This document shows positions 1 to 10,671 of a DNA stretch of 64,000 nt, in pieces (position 1 is the first letter of the stretch; each line of letters starts with the position of its first letter). The notes under the pieces are model-generated. The model was not told the origin of the DNA. It was given only the letters and a program-made list of their open reading frames with translations, and ran no database searches. The stretch lies in assembly GCF_010183535.1 (NCBI RefSeq), contig NC_071333.1:20520587-20584586 (forward strand). The letters are read 5' to 3'. This DNA is from Caenorhabditis remanei (lineage: Eukaryota > Nematoda > Chromadorea > Rhabditida > Rhabditidae). The position numbers were made by a program, and so were the translations under genes.

Positions 1-920
1 GAAACCCAGTGGAATGTCGTTCATACATTTGGTGTGTTATTCTGCAGTATTCGATTCACATTTCACTTCACGCTCAAGCGGATTACGCTATCAACATTAG
101 ATCATGAGAAGGAGTGATTTGCCAACCCGAGTCCAACCGAGTCAACCCGAAAAGGCCATCCCAAGTAATGGAACACAAAACACCGAGAAGGCGCCGGTGC
201 ATTGTCAATTAGTATGGTTCGATAGCCATGGAAAATGAATTTCTGCGACGTCATCGACTAGGACAGCAACTTTTCAAACCAAACATCCATAGAGACTTTT
301 TAACATGAAGTGTGACACGAGCACTCATTTATAGAAACAATCATCTGCCATCAGAACCTTAGGTTGTCATGTGCCTTCATTTAAAAAACGGAAACTGTTG
401 GGTAATCTGATACGTTAAAACTGAGAATTGGAATGTTGAGACAAAAGTCAGAAGGAGTATAACATTTTTGAAATTCTTACCACATCAGATACCCAGATAT
501 CTTTGCTAATTTTATTTACTAGAGACAGAAGGGCGCTACTGATGAGACCTAACCTTCTGTCTAATTGAAATGTAACTTATAAAGTAAGTGTCTAGCGTTA
601 TGGTCGAAACACAAAAATTGTTCCAATTATTGGATCAAACTGTTTTTGATATAATTAAAGAACTCATCAATGATGTCTTCATCATTGGACAAAAAAAAAA
701 TAAAAAGAAACAAATGCTCATCCACTTGTTTGCACAACGTACGTTACTCCAATCACTTTCACAACCTGAAAAATTCTACCATCCGGTGTCCCCTTATTGG
801 CGTGACAAAATTTTTCTATGTGATTTATTTTTTGCACATTTTCATATTACCTAATCTAAATTTTCCCAAAAATCCTATTGCACTCTCTTTCCAATTGAAA
901 AAACGATAACAAAAAATGCT
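1..920. other. No gene recognised
   Basis: This stretch is AT-rich with only short open frames (the longest, near 588-909, are low-complexity and overlap each other). I see no convincing exon flanked by splice sites, no domain and no repeat end. It may be intergenic or intronic. Confidence 0.4.
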
Positions 921-925
921 TGCAT

Positions 926-990
926 CAAAAAAGATCGAACTCGGGATGAGCAGATTCAAAAACAACGTCGCTAACCACTAAGCCAAATCT
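926..990 (-). repeat. tRNA-like remnant, possibly SINE-derived
   Basis: Read on the minus strand, positions 985-969 give TGGCTTAGTGGTTAGCG, which resembles the tRNA A box and D arm. Positions 943-933 give CGAGTTCGATC, which resembles the B box and T arm. A run of T follows, as in a polymerase III terminator. The acceptor stem does not pair well and no clear anticodon arm is visible, so an intact tRNA gene is unlikely. A tRNA pseudogene or tRNA-derived SINE head fits better. Confidence 0.4.
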
Positions 991-1510
991 TCACTTAATG
1001 AGAAGGAGGAGGAAAGTGATGAAGAAAGGAGGAACGGCCCGTTCAAACGTTCGTCTCTTACTGTGTCTGCGTCTCTCTTCTCCTCTACGCGGTACTCGCT
1101 CTCTCGTCGGCGGCAGTGAATATTCGTTTGCGTCTCAAAAATGGAGTTCTTTTCATTTTTCATCCCCCTTTTATACCTTTTCTGTATTCTTCCTCTCTTT
1201 TTTGATGTAAATTCAGTTATAATAACTTTCCTCATAATTTTATGTAGTTTCTCCAGTTTTTGTGTAGAGAGCTCAATAAAAACCTTTTTCCACTATTGGC
1301 ATAAAAATGGTCATTCTTCCTAACAATTCACGAACTCTAGTAAAGAACATCCGTTAAATTCAATAATAAACTAGTATTTTAGCGAATAGCTAGGTTTTTC
1401 TTCCTTTAATTCAGATTTTTTCATACTGAGGCAATAATCGAGGTTGTCACATGCTCAAAGTTGACCATTTTCAACTTAAAACTTGAATTGTTGCTTTTTT
1501 TTTCCTTTTT
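991..1510. other. No gene recognised
   Basis: The short open frames here are low-complexity, and those around 978-1235 run on both strands. Nothing that I can support is present before the LINE fragment begins near 1512. Confidence 0.35.
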
Positions 1511-1511
1511 T

Positions 1512-1707
1512 GCTTTCATTCTGAAACTCACTGCTTATCGATCGGAAAATCTCCAAAACATTATAATTATTTCCTAGATAGTAATTTGATAGATAGAAAA
1601 TGCTGTGTCCGAGATTTAGGATTTCTGGTTGATGAGAAGCTCACCTTTAAAGATCACTGGAGTACAGCAATACGAAAAGCAAATTTTGTCGCTTTTTCAG
1701 TATTTAA
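1512..1707 (+). pseudogene. CR1-type LINE, reverse transcriptase fragment (upstream part)
   Basis: An open frame without a start codon encodes the downstream part of a non-LTR reverse transcriptase. The block LSIGKSPKHYNYFLDSN is followed by RDLGFLVDEKLTFKDHW and KANFVAFSVFK, which match the usual order 'lhiG...Y.l......vkDLGv..d.kL.F..H....KA' of CR1-clade elements. The fragment is 5'-truncated just after a T-rich stretch near 1495. It ends at 1707 inside a codon series that resumes at 3485, beyond an inserted fold-back element. The copy is dead because of 5' truncation, the insertion and a later frameshift. Confidence 0.75.
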
Positions 1708-3484
1708 GAGGCATTATCTGTAAGAGTGAGAATGTTTGTGTTGGGCCTTGGCACAGTTGCAAAAAGTTGTTTCAATCCGAACTCTTTTTACAGCATATGT
1801 ACCCCTATGGTAGTGATTTACAAAAAATATGTCACCAGTCCCCTATGACGTCATCCTAGGAAAATATGCCCAATAATCGACTTTTCACCCAAAAATTCAT
1901 AAAAATTCCAATCTTCCAGATAACATCAGGAAACTTTCGCAACATGTTAGGAGTGTTTTTGACTACCCCTACACAAATTTCCAGCTCCACAGACACCCCA
2001 GAAACCGTTCAATTAAATTTCATTTTCATGTTTTTTCAACTTTTCTCGAAAATTCCCTCTAGAAATCCTCAAAGTTCAAATCGTATTTGTATTCCCCGCT
2101 AAAAGTTCTATTAGGACCAATTAAAAACATCAAAAAGTAGGGGGACCATTTTGAGATATTTCGATTTTTTCAAAAATCACATAAGGGTACCCCCTTATGA
2201 AAATTTCATTTTTGAAAAAAATTTCAAAAAAAAATTTACTCCGAAAATAATTGGAATGTTGATAAAACCCTTGAAATAAGTCACTCACAAAATATAAGAT
2301 CTCAGAAATGTGTTTGAACGGATTGCGTTTTTTTTGTTCATCCAATTTTTTCAAGTTTTTTCCCGTTTTTAACAATAATTTGTACAGAAGTCCTCAAATT
2401 TTATAAGATATTCTAATTCCTTGCAAAATTTAACATATATTTCAATTAACATCATTGAAAAACAGGGGGACCATTTTGAGATTTTTCCATTTATTTCGAA
2501 ATTCAGATAAGGGTCCCCCCTTATGATAGAAAATTTTTATCAAAAAAATAATTCAACTTTTTTTTGATGCAAAAAACGTTCAAACTATAAAAAAATGTTT
2601 TCGATATTTCATCGATGTTCTCAACGTTTTTGCATCAAAAAAAAGTTGAATTATTTTTTTGATAAAAATTTTCTTTCATAAGGGGGGACCCTTATCTGAA
2701 TTTCGAAATAAATGGAAAAATCTCAAAATGGTCCCCTGTTTTTTAATGATGTCAATTGAAATATATGTTAAATTTTGCAAGAAATTAGAATATCTTATAA
2801 AATTTGAGGACTTCTGGACAAATTATTGTTAAAAACGGGAAAAAACTTGAAAAAATTGGATGAACAAAAAAAACGCAATCCGTTCAAACACATTGCTGAG
2901 ATCTTATATTTTGTGAGTGACTTATTTCAAGGGTTTTATCAACATTCCAATTATTTTCGGAGTAAATTTTTTTTTGAAATTTTTTTCAAAAATGAAATTT
3001 TCATAAGGGGGTACCCTTATGTGATTTTTGAAAAAATCGAAATATCTCAAAATGGTCCCCCTACTTTTTGATGTTTTTAATTGGTCCTAATAGAACTTTT
3101 AGCGGGGAATACAAATACGATTTGAACTTTGAGGATTTCTAGAGGGAATTTTCGAGAAAAGTTGAAAAAACATGAAAATGAAATTTAATTGAACAGTTTC
3201 TGGGGTGTCTGTGGAGCTGGAAATTTGTGTAGGGGTAGTCAAAAACATTCCTAACATGTTGCGAAAGTTTCCTGATGTTATCTGGAAGATTGGAATTTTT
3301 ATGAATTTTTGGGTGAAAAGTCGATTATTGGGCATACTTTCCTACGATGACGTCATAGGGGACTGGTGACATATTTTTTGTAAATTGCTACCATAGGGGT
3401 ACATATGCTGTGAAAAGAGTTTGAATTGAAACAACTTTTTGCAACTGTGCCAAGAGGAATCCTCATCTTACAGACAACGCCTCT
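1708..3484. mobile_element. 1.78-kb fold-back DNA element with TTAA target duplication
   Basis: The two halves are near-perfect inverted copies of each other. The left arm (about 1708-2580) and right arm (about 2620-3484) end in GAGGC(A/G)TT(A/G)TCTGTAAG, and a spacer of roughly 40 bases lies around 2581-2619. TTAA sits immediately outside both ends (1704-1707 and 3485-3488). TTAA duplications are the hallmark of piggyBac-type transposases, so this looks like a non-autonomous element moved by such an enzyme. It encodes no transposase; open frames such as 1866-2102 and 3099-3335 are mirror images and are not believed. The RNA would fold into a very long hairpin. Confidence 0.8.
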
Positions 3485-4140
3485 TAAATCCTTCCATAGT
3501 AACAATATCCGACTTCTCACCCTGCTTTTCAAAATACTTGTGCGTCCAATACTGGAATACGGCACAGTCGTAACTAATCCAGGTAGTTGTAAAATAATTA
3601 AAAACATAGAATCAGTTCAGAGTAATTTCACGCGTAGGATTATGTTTAGAACCTGTGGTAAAAGAATACTGAGAACTGACCCAAAGTACGTCCAGGCAAA
3701 CCAACGTTTAAGTGAATTATCAACTTCAATCTTTATCTTCCCGACGAGCCGGATTTGATAAATTCTTCTTCGGTAAATTATTAATAGGAAAAATAGATAT
3801 TGACTATACCAATTATTTTCAACTATCATCTCACAATACAAGACGAGGCCACCTCTATCATTGGAAAACTCCAAGATTTAAAATTCGTGAGCATTTTTTC
3901 ACTCACCGCGTCCTCAGTAAAATAGTTAGTCCTACAGCTCTATAAAACATTAAGCTTTCTCCAGTATTGCGGTACAACTGACATGAATAAGTAATCGCCC
4001 ATCCAATAACATTAACAATTCATTTACCTTCCACGTGTTCACTATGCTCCCTCTATTTCATTTCAAGTCCCCCCCCCCCCCCCTATTGACCTTGCCACGT
4101 ACTCTCACGTACGTATTTTAAATAAATAAATAAATAAATT
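3485..4140 (+). pseudogene. CR1-type LINE, C-terminal reverse transcriptase and 3' tail
   Basis: This continues the element begun at 1512. The frame encodes LLTLLFKILVRPILEYGTVV, then a block with VQSNFTRRIMFRTCG, both typical of the CR1 connection region. A one-base frameshift near 3715-3722 moves the reading into RLSEL/QLQSLSSRRAGFD, the usual 'RL..L.L..L..RR' block, ending with a stop at 3943-3945. The 3' part contains a short C-run (about 4070-4083) and ends in AAATAAATAAATAAATAAAT, the short tandem tail typical of these elements. No target duplication was identified. Confidence 0.75.
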
Positions 4141-4301
4141 TTTACTATTTTCTATCAATTGCTCATTCACGTTATCATATTGTTGGTAATGTAGTGATAT
4201 GCCCACGTTCTCGTTTATTGCAAAGCTCTAGTACACACTTCTTATATGATTCTTTTCAGATCGAATAACTTAAATTTGAAGAATCTAATCACCTACATAG
4301 A

Positions 4302-4920
4302 ATGCTAGATTCATCCAATGAATCCAGTGAAAACGAAAAGGAAAGTGATGATGTTGAAGAACCAACGGCTGCTGGGGAAGTTGGTAAGTGATTGTTACAT
4401 CGATTCAGAATACCAAACGGATAAATATGCCGCCCACCTCTTATTTAACTGGATCACTAATCAATAAAAAGGTGTCCTTTCAGACCCCAGCATGCCGCAC
4501 TTCTCGTACCGGACACTGCAGATTACGATGATGACGTCATCATGAAAAAAGATCAACCGTCGGCTCACCTTCAAATGTTCAATTCCTCATGTAAACTGGG
4601 TAAGTTACATTTGTATCTATTTTTGTTACGCTGACAATTTACAAGGAGATTAACCAAAAAAACACCATATATCATCAATTTTCAGATTTGTTTCCCTCAT
4701 GATTCGACGTGGTGTGCACCGACGTGGCAACAAACAAGGAGATGGAAAGAAAAAATGGAGAAATCGTCCACCTGAAGAGAAAAGTCGAAAGGATAAGAGA
4801 AGGTTTGCTTTTCAGTTACTATTTTCTTATTTTTGTTCACAAAATCTGCAGTTACTCATCATTTGTTTTCCAGAGCTCCATGTTTCTCTGGCCACCACGT
4901 CCTCCACCAAACTAGAGACG
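4302..4920 (+). pseudogene. Broken copy of the array gene family
   Basis: Exon-like blocks separated by GTAAGT/TTTCAG introns match the gene at 10672-11898. An acidic serine-rich block starts at ATG 4302. A coiled-coil block (about 4709-4803) encodes NKEMERKNGEIVHLKRKVER, comparable to KKEEMELKDAEIARLTRQVE in the intact copy. The last exon begins AGCTCCATG after TTTCCAG at about 4873, parallel to AGCTCAACA there. The frames do not join: stops appear in the second and third exons, and the last exon runs into a LINE tail at about 4921. No ATG-GTGAGT leader was found upstream. Confidence 0.55.
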
Positions 4921-5165
4921 TCAATTTATTTTATTTTATTGAATTTATTTTATTGAAAGAAGGGCACTTGCCACTTATACTTCAAAGCTAAACATGCACA
5001 GAAGGATAAGTAGAACATTAGTAATTGAGGGGAGATAAAGTTAAATATTTAGACAAATCAACATGTTTCAAGTTTGTTTTAAAAGACCGGGAGGAGGGTT
5101 TAACCGGGAAAGAAGAAACGGGGAGAGAATCAACATAAGAGTCTTCTTCGATTCAACTTCATGCC
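4921..5165 (-). pseudogene. 3' end of a LINE, inverted
   Basis: On the minus strand a frame ends ...VDSLPVSSF, then SFKTNLKHVDLSKYL and a stop, resembling the 'N.LP......FK..L...dL' C-terminus of CR1-like ORF2. After the stop comes a short 3' region with a GGCAAGTGCCC hairpin, then an (AATAAAAT)-type tail. The tail end abuts the exon of the broken array gene at about 4920, so this 5'-truncated insertion probably interrupted that gene. Only about 245 bases remain. Confidence 0.6.
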
Positions 5166-7240
5166 CGCCATGACGATCTTTTTCTTTTCCCTATTCTGTT
5201 CTTCCTTTGTATTGATTCTTTTTTCGTAACTCTTTTGGTTTTAAATGTTCATTCTCTTTCATTTGTTTGTCCCGACCAGTCGTGTTCTCTTTTCCTTGAT
5301 TCTCTTGATTTTTACCTTCGTTCAAATGGAAAATTTTCTTTAGGTTTTGTGCTTATGAAGTTGTAACAGTTTAGTTGTCTAATCACTTAATTTCTTCGGA
5401 GATACGTCACATAAAGTAGAAACCTCCAGGGATTTCCAGTACTTATTGTAAAATATTAAAATTCAAATCAGATGTTTTTCCCTCCGTTGTCTAGACGATG
5501 ACTCTTTTGTTGGAACTTTCTTTTCAGAGTCTCTGCGCGGTAAGAAAAATAGACTGAAAAGTATTTATACGAAACGAATGACCACGGTCTCATTCATCTG
5601 TCGGTCTTGTGATATTTCTTCATTATCCAATAATCTCCAAAGCAGACGACCTCGACCAACAAATAACAAGTAGTGTAATGTTTGTATCCAGCGCAGTAAG
5701 GCTTTATATCAAAATGAAGCACACAGATTTTATCTTCATAGTTATCTTGAATCCTCTACTTTGTTTGTTTTTTTAAGATTTTCTTGTTTTCTTTTCTCAC
5801 ATTTTTTGTTTGTAGTTTTAAAACATAAGTTGACAATAATTTAAAAAGTTGTTGAATCATTCATCAGTCCGCACCATGTTTTTGTATGCACATCACATTT
5901 TGTTTTCTTATTTTTAAACAGACATGTCATACGAGGTGTTAATTTTCAAGGCTTTCAAAATGTAGTTGTTTACGCATATCGCTAGCTTCTGATCACATGT
6001 TTCTCCTTCAAAATTGGGTGGGAGGTTGTTGTCATTTGGTTATTCAAATTTGAATCTTGGTTTAAATCTGCAAGAATTTCTAAACACACTTTGAATTCCC
6101 ACGACATAGACGTTCTTATGTTTTTTTCTACAAGCTTCTCTAACTAGAGCAATCTAAATCCAACGCTTGTTATCAAATTTTTGGTTTATGTCGTTTACCA
6201 CGCTTCATACATTTCACCTCCTCCAAACACATATAAACACGAAGTAACCAACCGCCTGATTCAACTCGAAAACATAACATTTTGATATACTGAGTCATGC
6301 AAGTTAGCAATTGTTTTCGCTGATGGAAGTAAAAAAATGTGAACGATTAATTCATGATTTCATTGTTTTTTTCATAAAATTCCCTTATGAATTTAAAAAC
6401 GTTTCGAAATTCAAGGTTTTTTTTAACTCACTATTTTTAAGTACGAAAAGCGTACTTTTTATTCAAAAGTTTCTCGTCACATGGCCTTTAGACACGAAAC
6501 CCAAGATTATAATCCCCGAAGCCATCTGGTTCTGATTGGTTTTTGAGAACTTGTTGGTTTTGATCCCGGGTTTTTACTCTAATATGAAGAGGGAGTTTGT
6601 TTTCATTTGGAAATTGCTAATCACTCGAATTCAGCCCTTGGATTTTGTTTTCGCATATGTGTTAAAACGAACTTCGAGTTTTCACAACACCAACATCAAT
6701 TCCATCTGAATCATTTTACACAGGAATGCACAAAATTTATTTCTCTTAACTAGAAATTTGAGCATCCTTATAAAGTTCTCATCTTTTCGAATACACATGA
6801 GCATCAAGAAAACACCCGTCTAGTTCTATTCGAAAACAAAAAATGACGAATTTTTGTGCCATGCAAATTAGTGGTTGCTTTTACTAATGGAAAAAGAAAA
6901 AAAAATTTTTAGTTTCAGAAATCTGCACACTCTATTTCATTTGTTTTTGCTTCAAACTTACTCAAACATTTTTTTTGTTTGTTAACAAAAGAAGTCTTTG
7001 GACACCATATGAAAATGCTTGACTATATATGAAAATTGAGAGCTCATAACTCGGCTGAGAGAATTTAGCCGGTTTTGTTGGCAGAAATGGACTTACCATA
7101 GTCGAAAGTAGCTATAACAAGATTTATAGGTCGTTTGAAAGCCGTGTCTCTGAAGACTTCCCTTGTAAGATATACATATTCTCATTGCAATTTCGTCACC
7201 TTCTCACAATTTCAAATAAATTCACATTCAAACTCCATTT
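5166..7240. other. Intergenic, no gene recognised
   Basis: The sequence is AT-rich with poly-A and poly-T runs. The only open frame of note (6311-6535) is low-complexity and lacks splice context or homology that I recognise. It probably holds the promoter region of the F-box gene, but no TATA box or conserved element was identified. Confidence 0.4.
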
Positions 7241-7245
7241 TTCAG
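7238..7245 (+). promoter_or_regulatory. Probable spliced-leader acceptor of the F-box gene
   Basis: TTTTTCAG ends at 7245, fifteen bases before the ATG at 7261, with an A/T-rich stretch upstream and no obvious matching donor nearby. In Caenorhabditis such a site just before the start codon usually receives a spliced leader. A 5' UTR intron would be the alternative. Confidence 0.5.
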
Positions 7246-7260
7246 TTACCTGACGTCAAA

Positions 7261-8437
7261 ATGGAATTCCTTAAGTTTCCGTTTCTTGCCCAGAAAGTGA
7301 TTATTCATCAAATGGATCTTGACGATGTGTTCCTCGTGTCGCTAACAAATTTGAGAGTATTCGATGTAATTCGGCGTGTACCGTGGAAACACGTCAAGGC
7401 AATTTCCTATAAAAATAGACGTACTCACACTTCTGTTCTAGCTGTGAAGAGTCAAGCTGATTTAACAAAAGTTTTGGAAATAAGACCTTCCAAACGGTCA
7501 AGTCGTGAAATATTGCATTTGACGGCCAGTTCTGGATTCAATATGACATACAAGTAAGTCTTGCAGTGTTTGTATGTAATCTTCCATAAATTATACACCA
7601 ATTTTAATTTCAGTCTGCCAACTGACTCTGAAGCATTGACAATTTTATTTAATGATCATGGTGTGAATGAAACATCGTTGTTTGTGCACGAACACCTTGG
7701 AAAACTGTTCGGCAAGCACCTCCAGTTCGGATGTATTCTTACTTCTTATGATATGATATTCCTCCCAGCAGTGGTTCCTATTACGTCCAATGTTTTAATT
7801 TTGCACTACAACGTTGATCCTGAGGAACTGAATGGTCATGTTGCAAACATGAATGAACAGGAATATCTGACCATATCAAACAAGATGACTCTGCTTCCTA
7901 AAAATCATCAAAAGTATATGACATCGAAAAGTCTGTACTTTATTAATACGGGTTCTTTGGCACCAGACATTCTACAACGATTCGAAGGACAGGATGTTGT
8001 TTTACTGGAAGCTAAATGCAAGGTTCGCCATGTTATCGCATTTGTTGATTCCTGGAAAAAAGGAAACTCATCGAATAATTTGAAGTCTCTGCGAATTCAG
8101 TTGGATTCGGCGTTATCATTTCGTCCGGAAACTGTATCAAATTTTCTGAAATTTAAACACTTTTCTGTTTCGCGAGATCCGCCTCGTTTTTGTAGAACTG
8201 TCAGGTGAGAATCACTACCTAAAGATTAAAAAAAAATTATTATTTTACAGAAAATACTTCGGAGCAGAAGAAACATTGGAAGAGCATGACTTGACTATTT
8301 CAACATATGTAGTGAGGGATACCGATAAAAGAGTTGCATCAATCAGTATTTCTGAAGACCGTTTTGATTTTTGTGTCTGGAATTGGAATGAACGGCAAAT
8401 GATGGAACAAGGATTTATTGATCATGACACCTCTTGA
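7261..8437 (+). CDS. F-box protein with F-box-associated (FBA) domain
   Basis: There are three exons, 7261-7553, 7614-8204 and 8251-8437. Both introns are about 50-60 bases with GTAAGT or GTGAGA donors and TTTCAG- or TTACAG-type acceptors, and all joins keep frame, giving 356 residues. Residues 3-45 form an F-box (FPFLAQKVIIHQMDLDDVFL followed by VSLTNLR), the motif that binds Skp1-related proteins in SCF ubiquitin ligases. The remainder has the length and layout of the worm FBA_2 domain, which is thought to bind substrates, with the C-terminal SISEDRFDFCVWNW pattern. The family has hundreds of fast-evolving members in Caenorhabditis, so the substrate cannot be inferred. The gene is intact and stands alone just upstream of the array. 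Confidence 0.85.
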
Positions 8438-8539
8438 ATCAATAAGGTTTTGCTTTTTCCTTTACCTGTTTTTTCTTCTTTCCAAAGGTGAAATTCAGCT
8501 GTGTATTTCCTATTAAAATTTTGATTGTATTATCATTCA

Positions 8540-10671
8540 TTAAAAACTACTACTCAATATGTTCCATCTTCCCGTTCTGCATGAAAACAAAAACAACTAC
8601 TTCGAATTATATATAAAAATGTAGCTCTTTTCGTTCGCTGCAGTCTCTAAGCATAACTTTTCAAAAAATCCCTGTTTGTCTAGAAAAAACAGCTAAAAAC
8701 TGTGATTCAGTGCGAGTGAGTAAAGACAAAGAGGAGAGACATTTTCTCTGGCGTCCAACGCGTCAAAGGCGCGCCATCTGCCTTCTTACTTGATGGTTTT
8801 ACTGAATTAAAATTTTTGCCTCTTAGCCTGAAACATTCCAAAGCATTCATAATAAGAAGATCTCTTTCAAAATGTTCCATCTTCCCGTTCTGTTGTCTGT
8901 GCACACAAAAACCAAGGACATTCTGATTGTGTCTCGCATTCTCCACGTCCTCCAACACTGTATTCTGTGTGTGTATTTGAATGAGAAGGAATAGAGAGGT
9001 CTCATCTCTACTGCTGCTGTTTGTGTCAATGTTCTGTGTTTATGGTTCAGTGAGAGAAGGGAGAGGTGTGCTGTGTTGGAAAAGGAGAAATATTTGTGAG
9101 AGAAGAAAAAAACGTCGTATGGGATGGCTGGCAGAAACGATGGTTGAAGAGATGTGTTTAGATCGAAAAAATTGCAGGGAGAGCAAGAAATATATACAAA
9201 TGGGAGAAAAGGTGTACAATGTGAGGAGCCTCTATGCTCTTTTGAGTTTTCAGAACATGAAATCGTTGCCATAGTGAAGACAGTTGGATGGTGACATTGT
9301 GAATCCTATTGTGAAGAAAAACTAGCTTCATAATGAATCTTCTACTTTTCAGAAACTGCAACATGAAATCTTTACATCAAATTATCTTAAATTCTGATGA
9401 AGACTCCAAAGACGGTGAAAAATTTATAGAATAGATTCTTAATTTGAAAAAAAAGTTGAATCTTTTAAGCAAATCGAGTTACTCCGCTTCAAACTTTTGT
9501 TGCAGAGTGCACCTCTATTACAGGTTTTACGGAACGTATTCGTTAACCCCTCCAGCGTTTCATTCATTCATTATATTTTCTTCCTGCTTCTTCAACATTT
9601 TCCATGAAACGAAAGCCATAATTTTGGGAGAAAGCGTTAATCCCCTTCCCCTCTTTCTACGGGTGACACCGATTTGTACAACACCTGCGCTGCCTCCTGC
9701 TTGTCCGCTTTTCTCGTTGTGTCTAACAATCTCTTTTATGAAAAATTTGCATCAGAAAGCTCTTCTTCGTCCTTAACACATACACACTGACCACTGCAAA
9801 TGAGGACGAATGAGAATATAAAGAGAGACACCACCTGGCACATTGGCTGGTGCTCTATGAGGAAAGAGTTGTGAAGACGGAAATTGAAAAAGGGAGATGA
9901 TGAACAAAAAAAGTGATAACACCTAGACTCATAACTGATACATGTCAAATTGAAGTTAGCCGAAACGATGAATGAATGACCATTTTAGGAACGGAGTGTC
10001 GGCCAAGGGAACTTTGTTGGAAGATAGATATGAAAGAGGGACAACGTAAACAATTTCAGGAGCAACCAAGTAGTTTTTATCAGACCGTGAACTCTATGAC
10101 ATGGTAAAAGTATAGTGTTGGGGACCGTTTTTTAGTGTTTCTGGGATGTTTTCAACAGTTTCTATTGATTTTAATTACTTTGATTTTTCTTTGCCTTGCC
10201 TGAATCAATTTCGAGTTATTGTCTTTTCAATTTTTCTTTTCATCATTCACGATAATTTCAAATTTGTTGCAAAAATAGTTATTTCTTTTTTAATCGTGTT
10301 GAGTCAACTGGAATTTTTAAACTGAAAAAATTTGGAAAATTTTAATACTTTGATAGATAACAAATTTCTCTAATTTTTTACGACTTCTGAGATATTCTCT
10401 TCATCAATTTTCATTGACATTGGTGTGTGATATAATGTGGCATCTGTGTGTATTCTCAAGTACACAATATTTATAAACGCGACGAAGGTGCGCTAGAGGG
10501 AAGAAGGAGGAGGGACAAGTGACGTAAAATAAAGAAAACGCGCTCCATTGAACAAACGGGGAAAGAGAGAGTGTGAACTGGCAATGCCAACACGTCTTAT
10601 TCATAATTCCCTTCGATGAGCTACTGAATGCCTCGTCCCTCATTTTTTATTGCTTTTTATTGAATTCTAAT
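8540..10671 (+). repeat. Upstream module of array locus 1
   Basis: This is a long conserved non-coding block found again at 12735-14965 and, in shorter or decayed form, near 16770, 21950, 24485 and 26870. Its landmarks in order are: ATGTTCCATCTTCCCGTTCT (8558), a TATATAAAAATGTAGCTC stretch (8610), GCGTCAAAGGCGCGCC (8760), AGAAGGAATAGAGAGGTC (8983), GGTTTTACGGAACGTATTCG (9521), CATTTATAAACGCGACGAAG near 10468, and GAGCTACTGAATGCCTCG (10617). It lies directly before the start codon of the gene at 10672 and probably includes its promoter. Open frames inside it on both strands are not supported. Confidence 0.75.
10628..10663 (+). promoter_or_regulatory. Conserved upstream ORF, 11 codons
   Basis: ATGCCTCGT opens an 11-codon frame that ends in the TGA overlapping the conserved TGAATTCTAAT leader, eight bases before the main ATG. 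Comparable small frames occupy the same place at 14922-14957, 17126-17161, 23355-23381 and 25803-25829. The start context and the MP(R/S) beginning are kept while the length differs. If it lies in the mature leader it could lower translation of the main frame. A role is inferred from conservation only. Confidence 0.45.

Noticed and set aside
926..990. Functional tRNA gene
   Set aside because: A- and B-box-like words are present, but the acceptor stem and anticodon arm do not form.
1866..3335. Paired open frames of 78 and 81 codons on opposite strands
   Set aside because: They are mirror images produced by the inverted arms of the fold-back element, and show no domain or start context.
4070..4083. 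Run of C as a functional site
   Set aside because: A simple homopolymer within the LINE 3' region.
7135..7260. Longer N-terminus for the F-box gene from ATG-like starts upstream of 7261
   Set aside because: An intron-like or trans-splice TTTTTCAG at 7245 separates it from the coding part, and the F-box begins right after 7261.
8707..9948. Many overlapping 60-140-codon frames in the upstream modules
   Set aside because: They occur on both strands, are not kept between module copies, and lie in promoter-like DNA.
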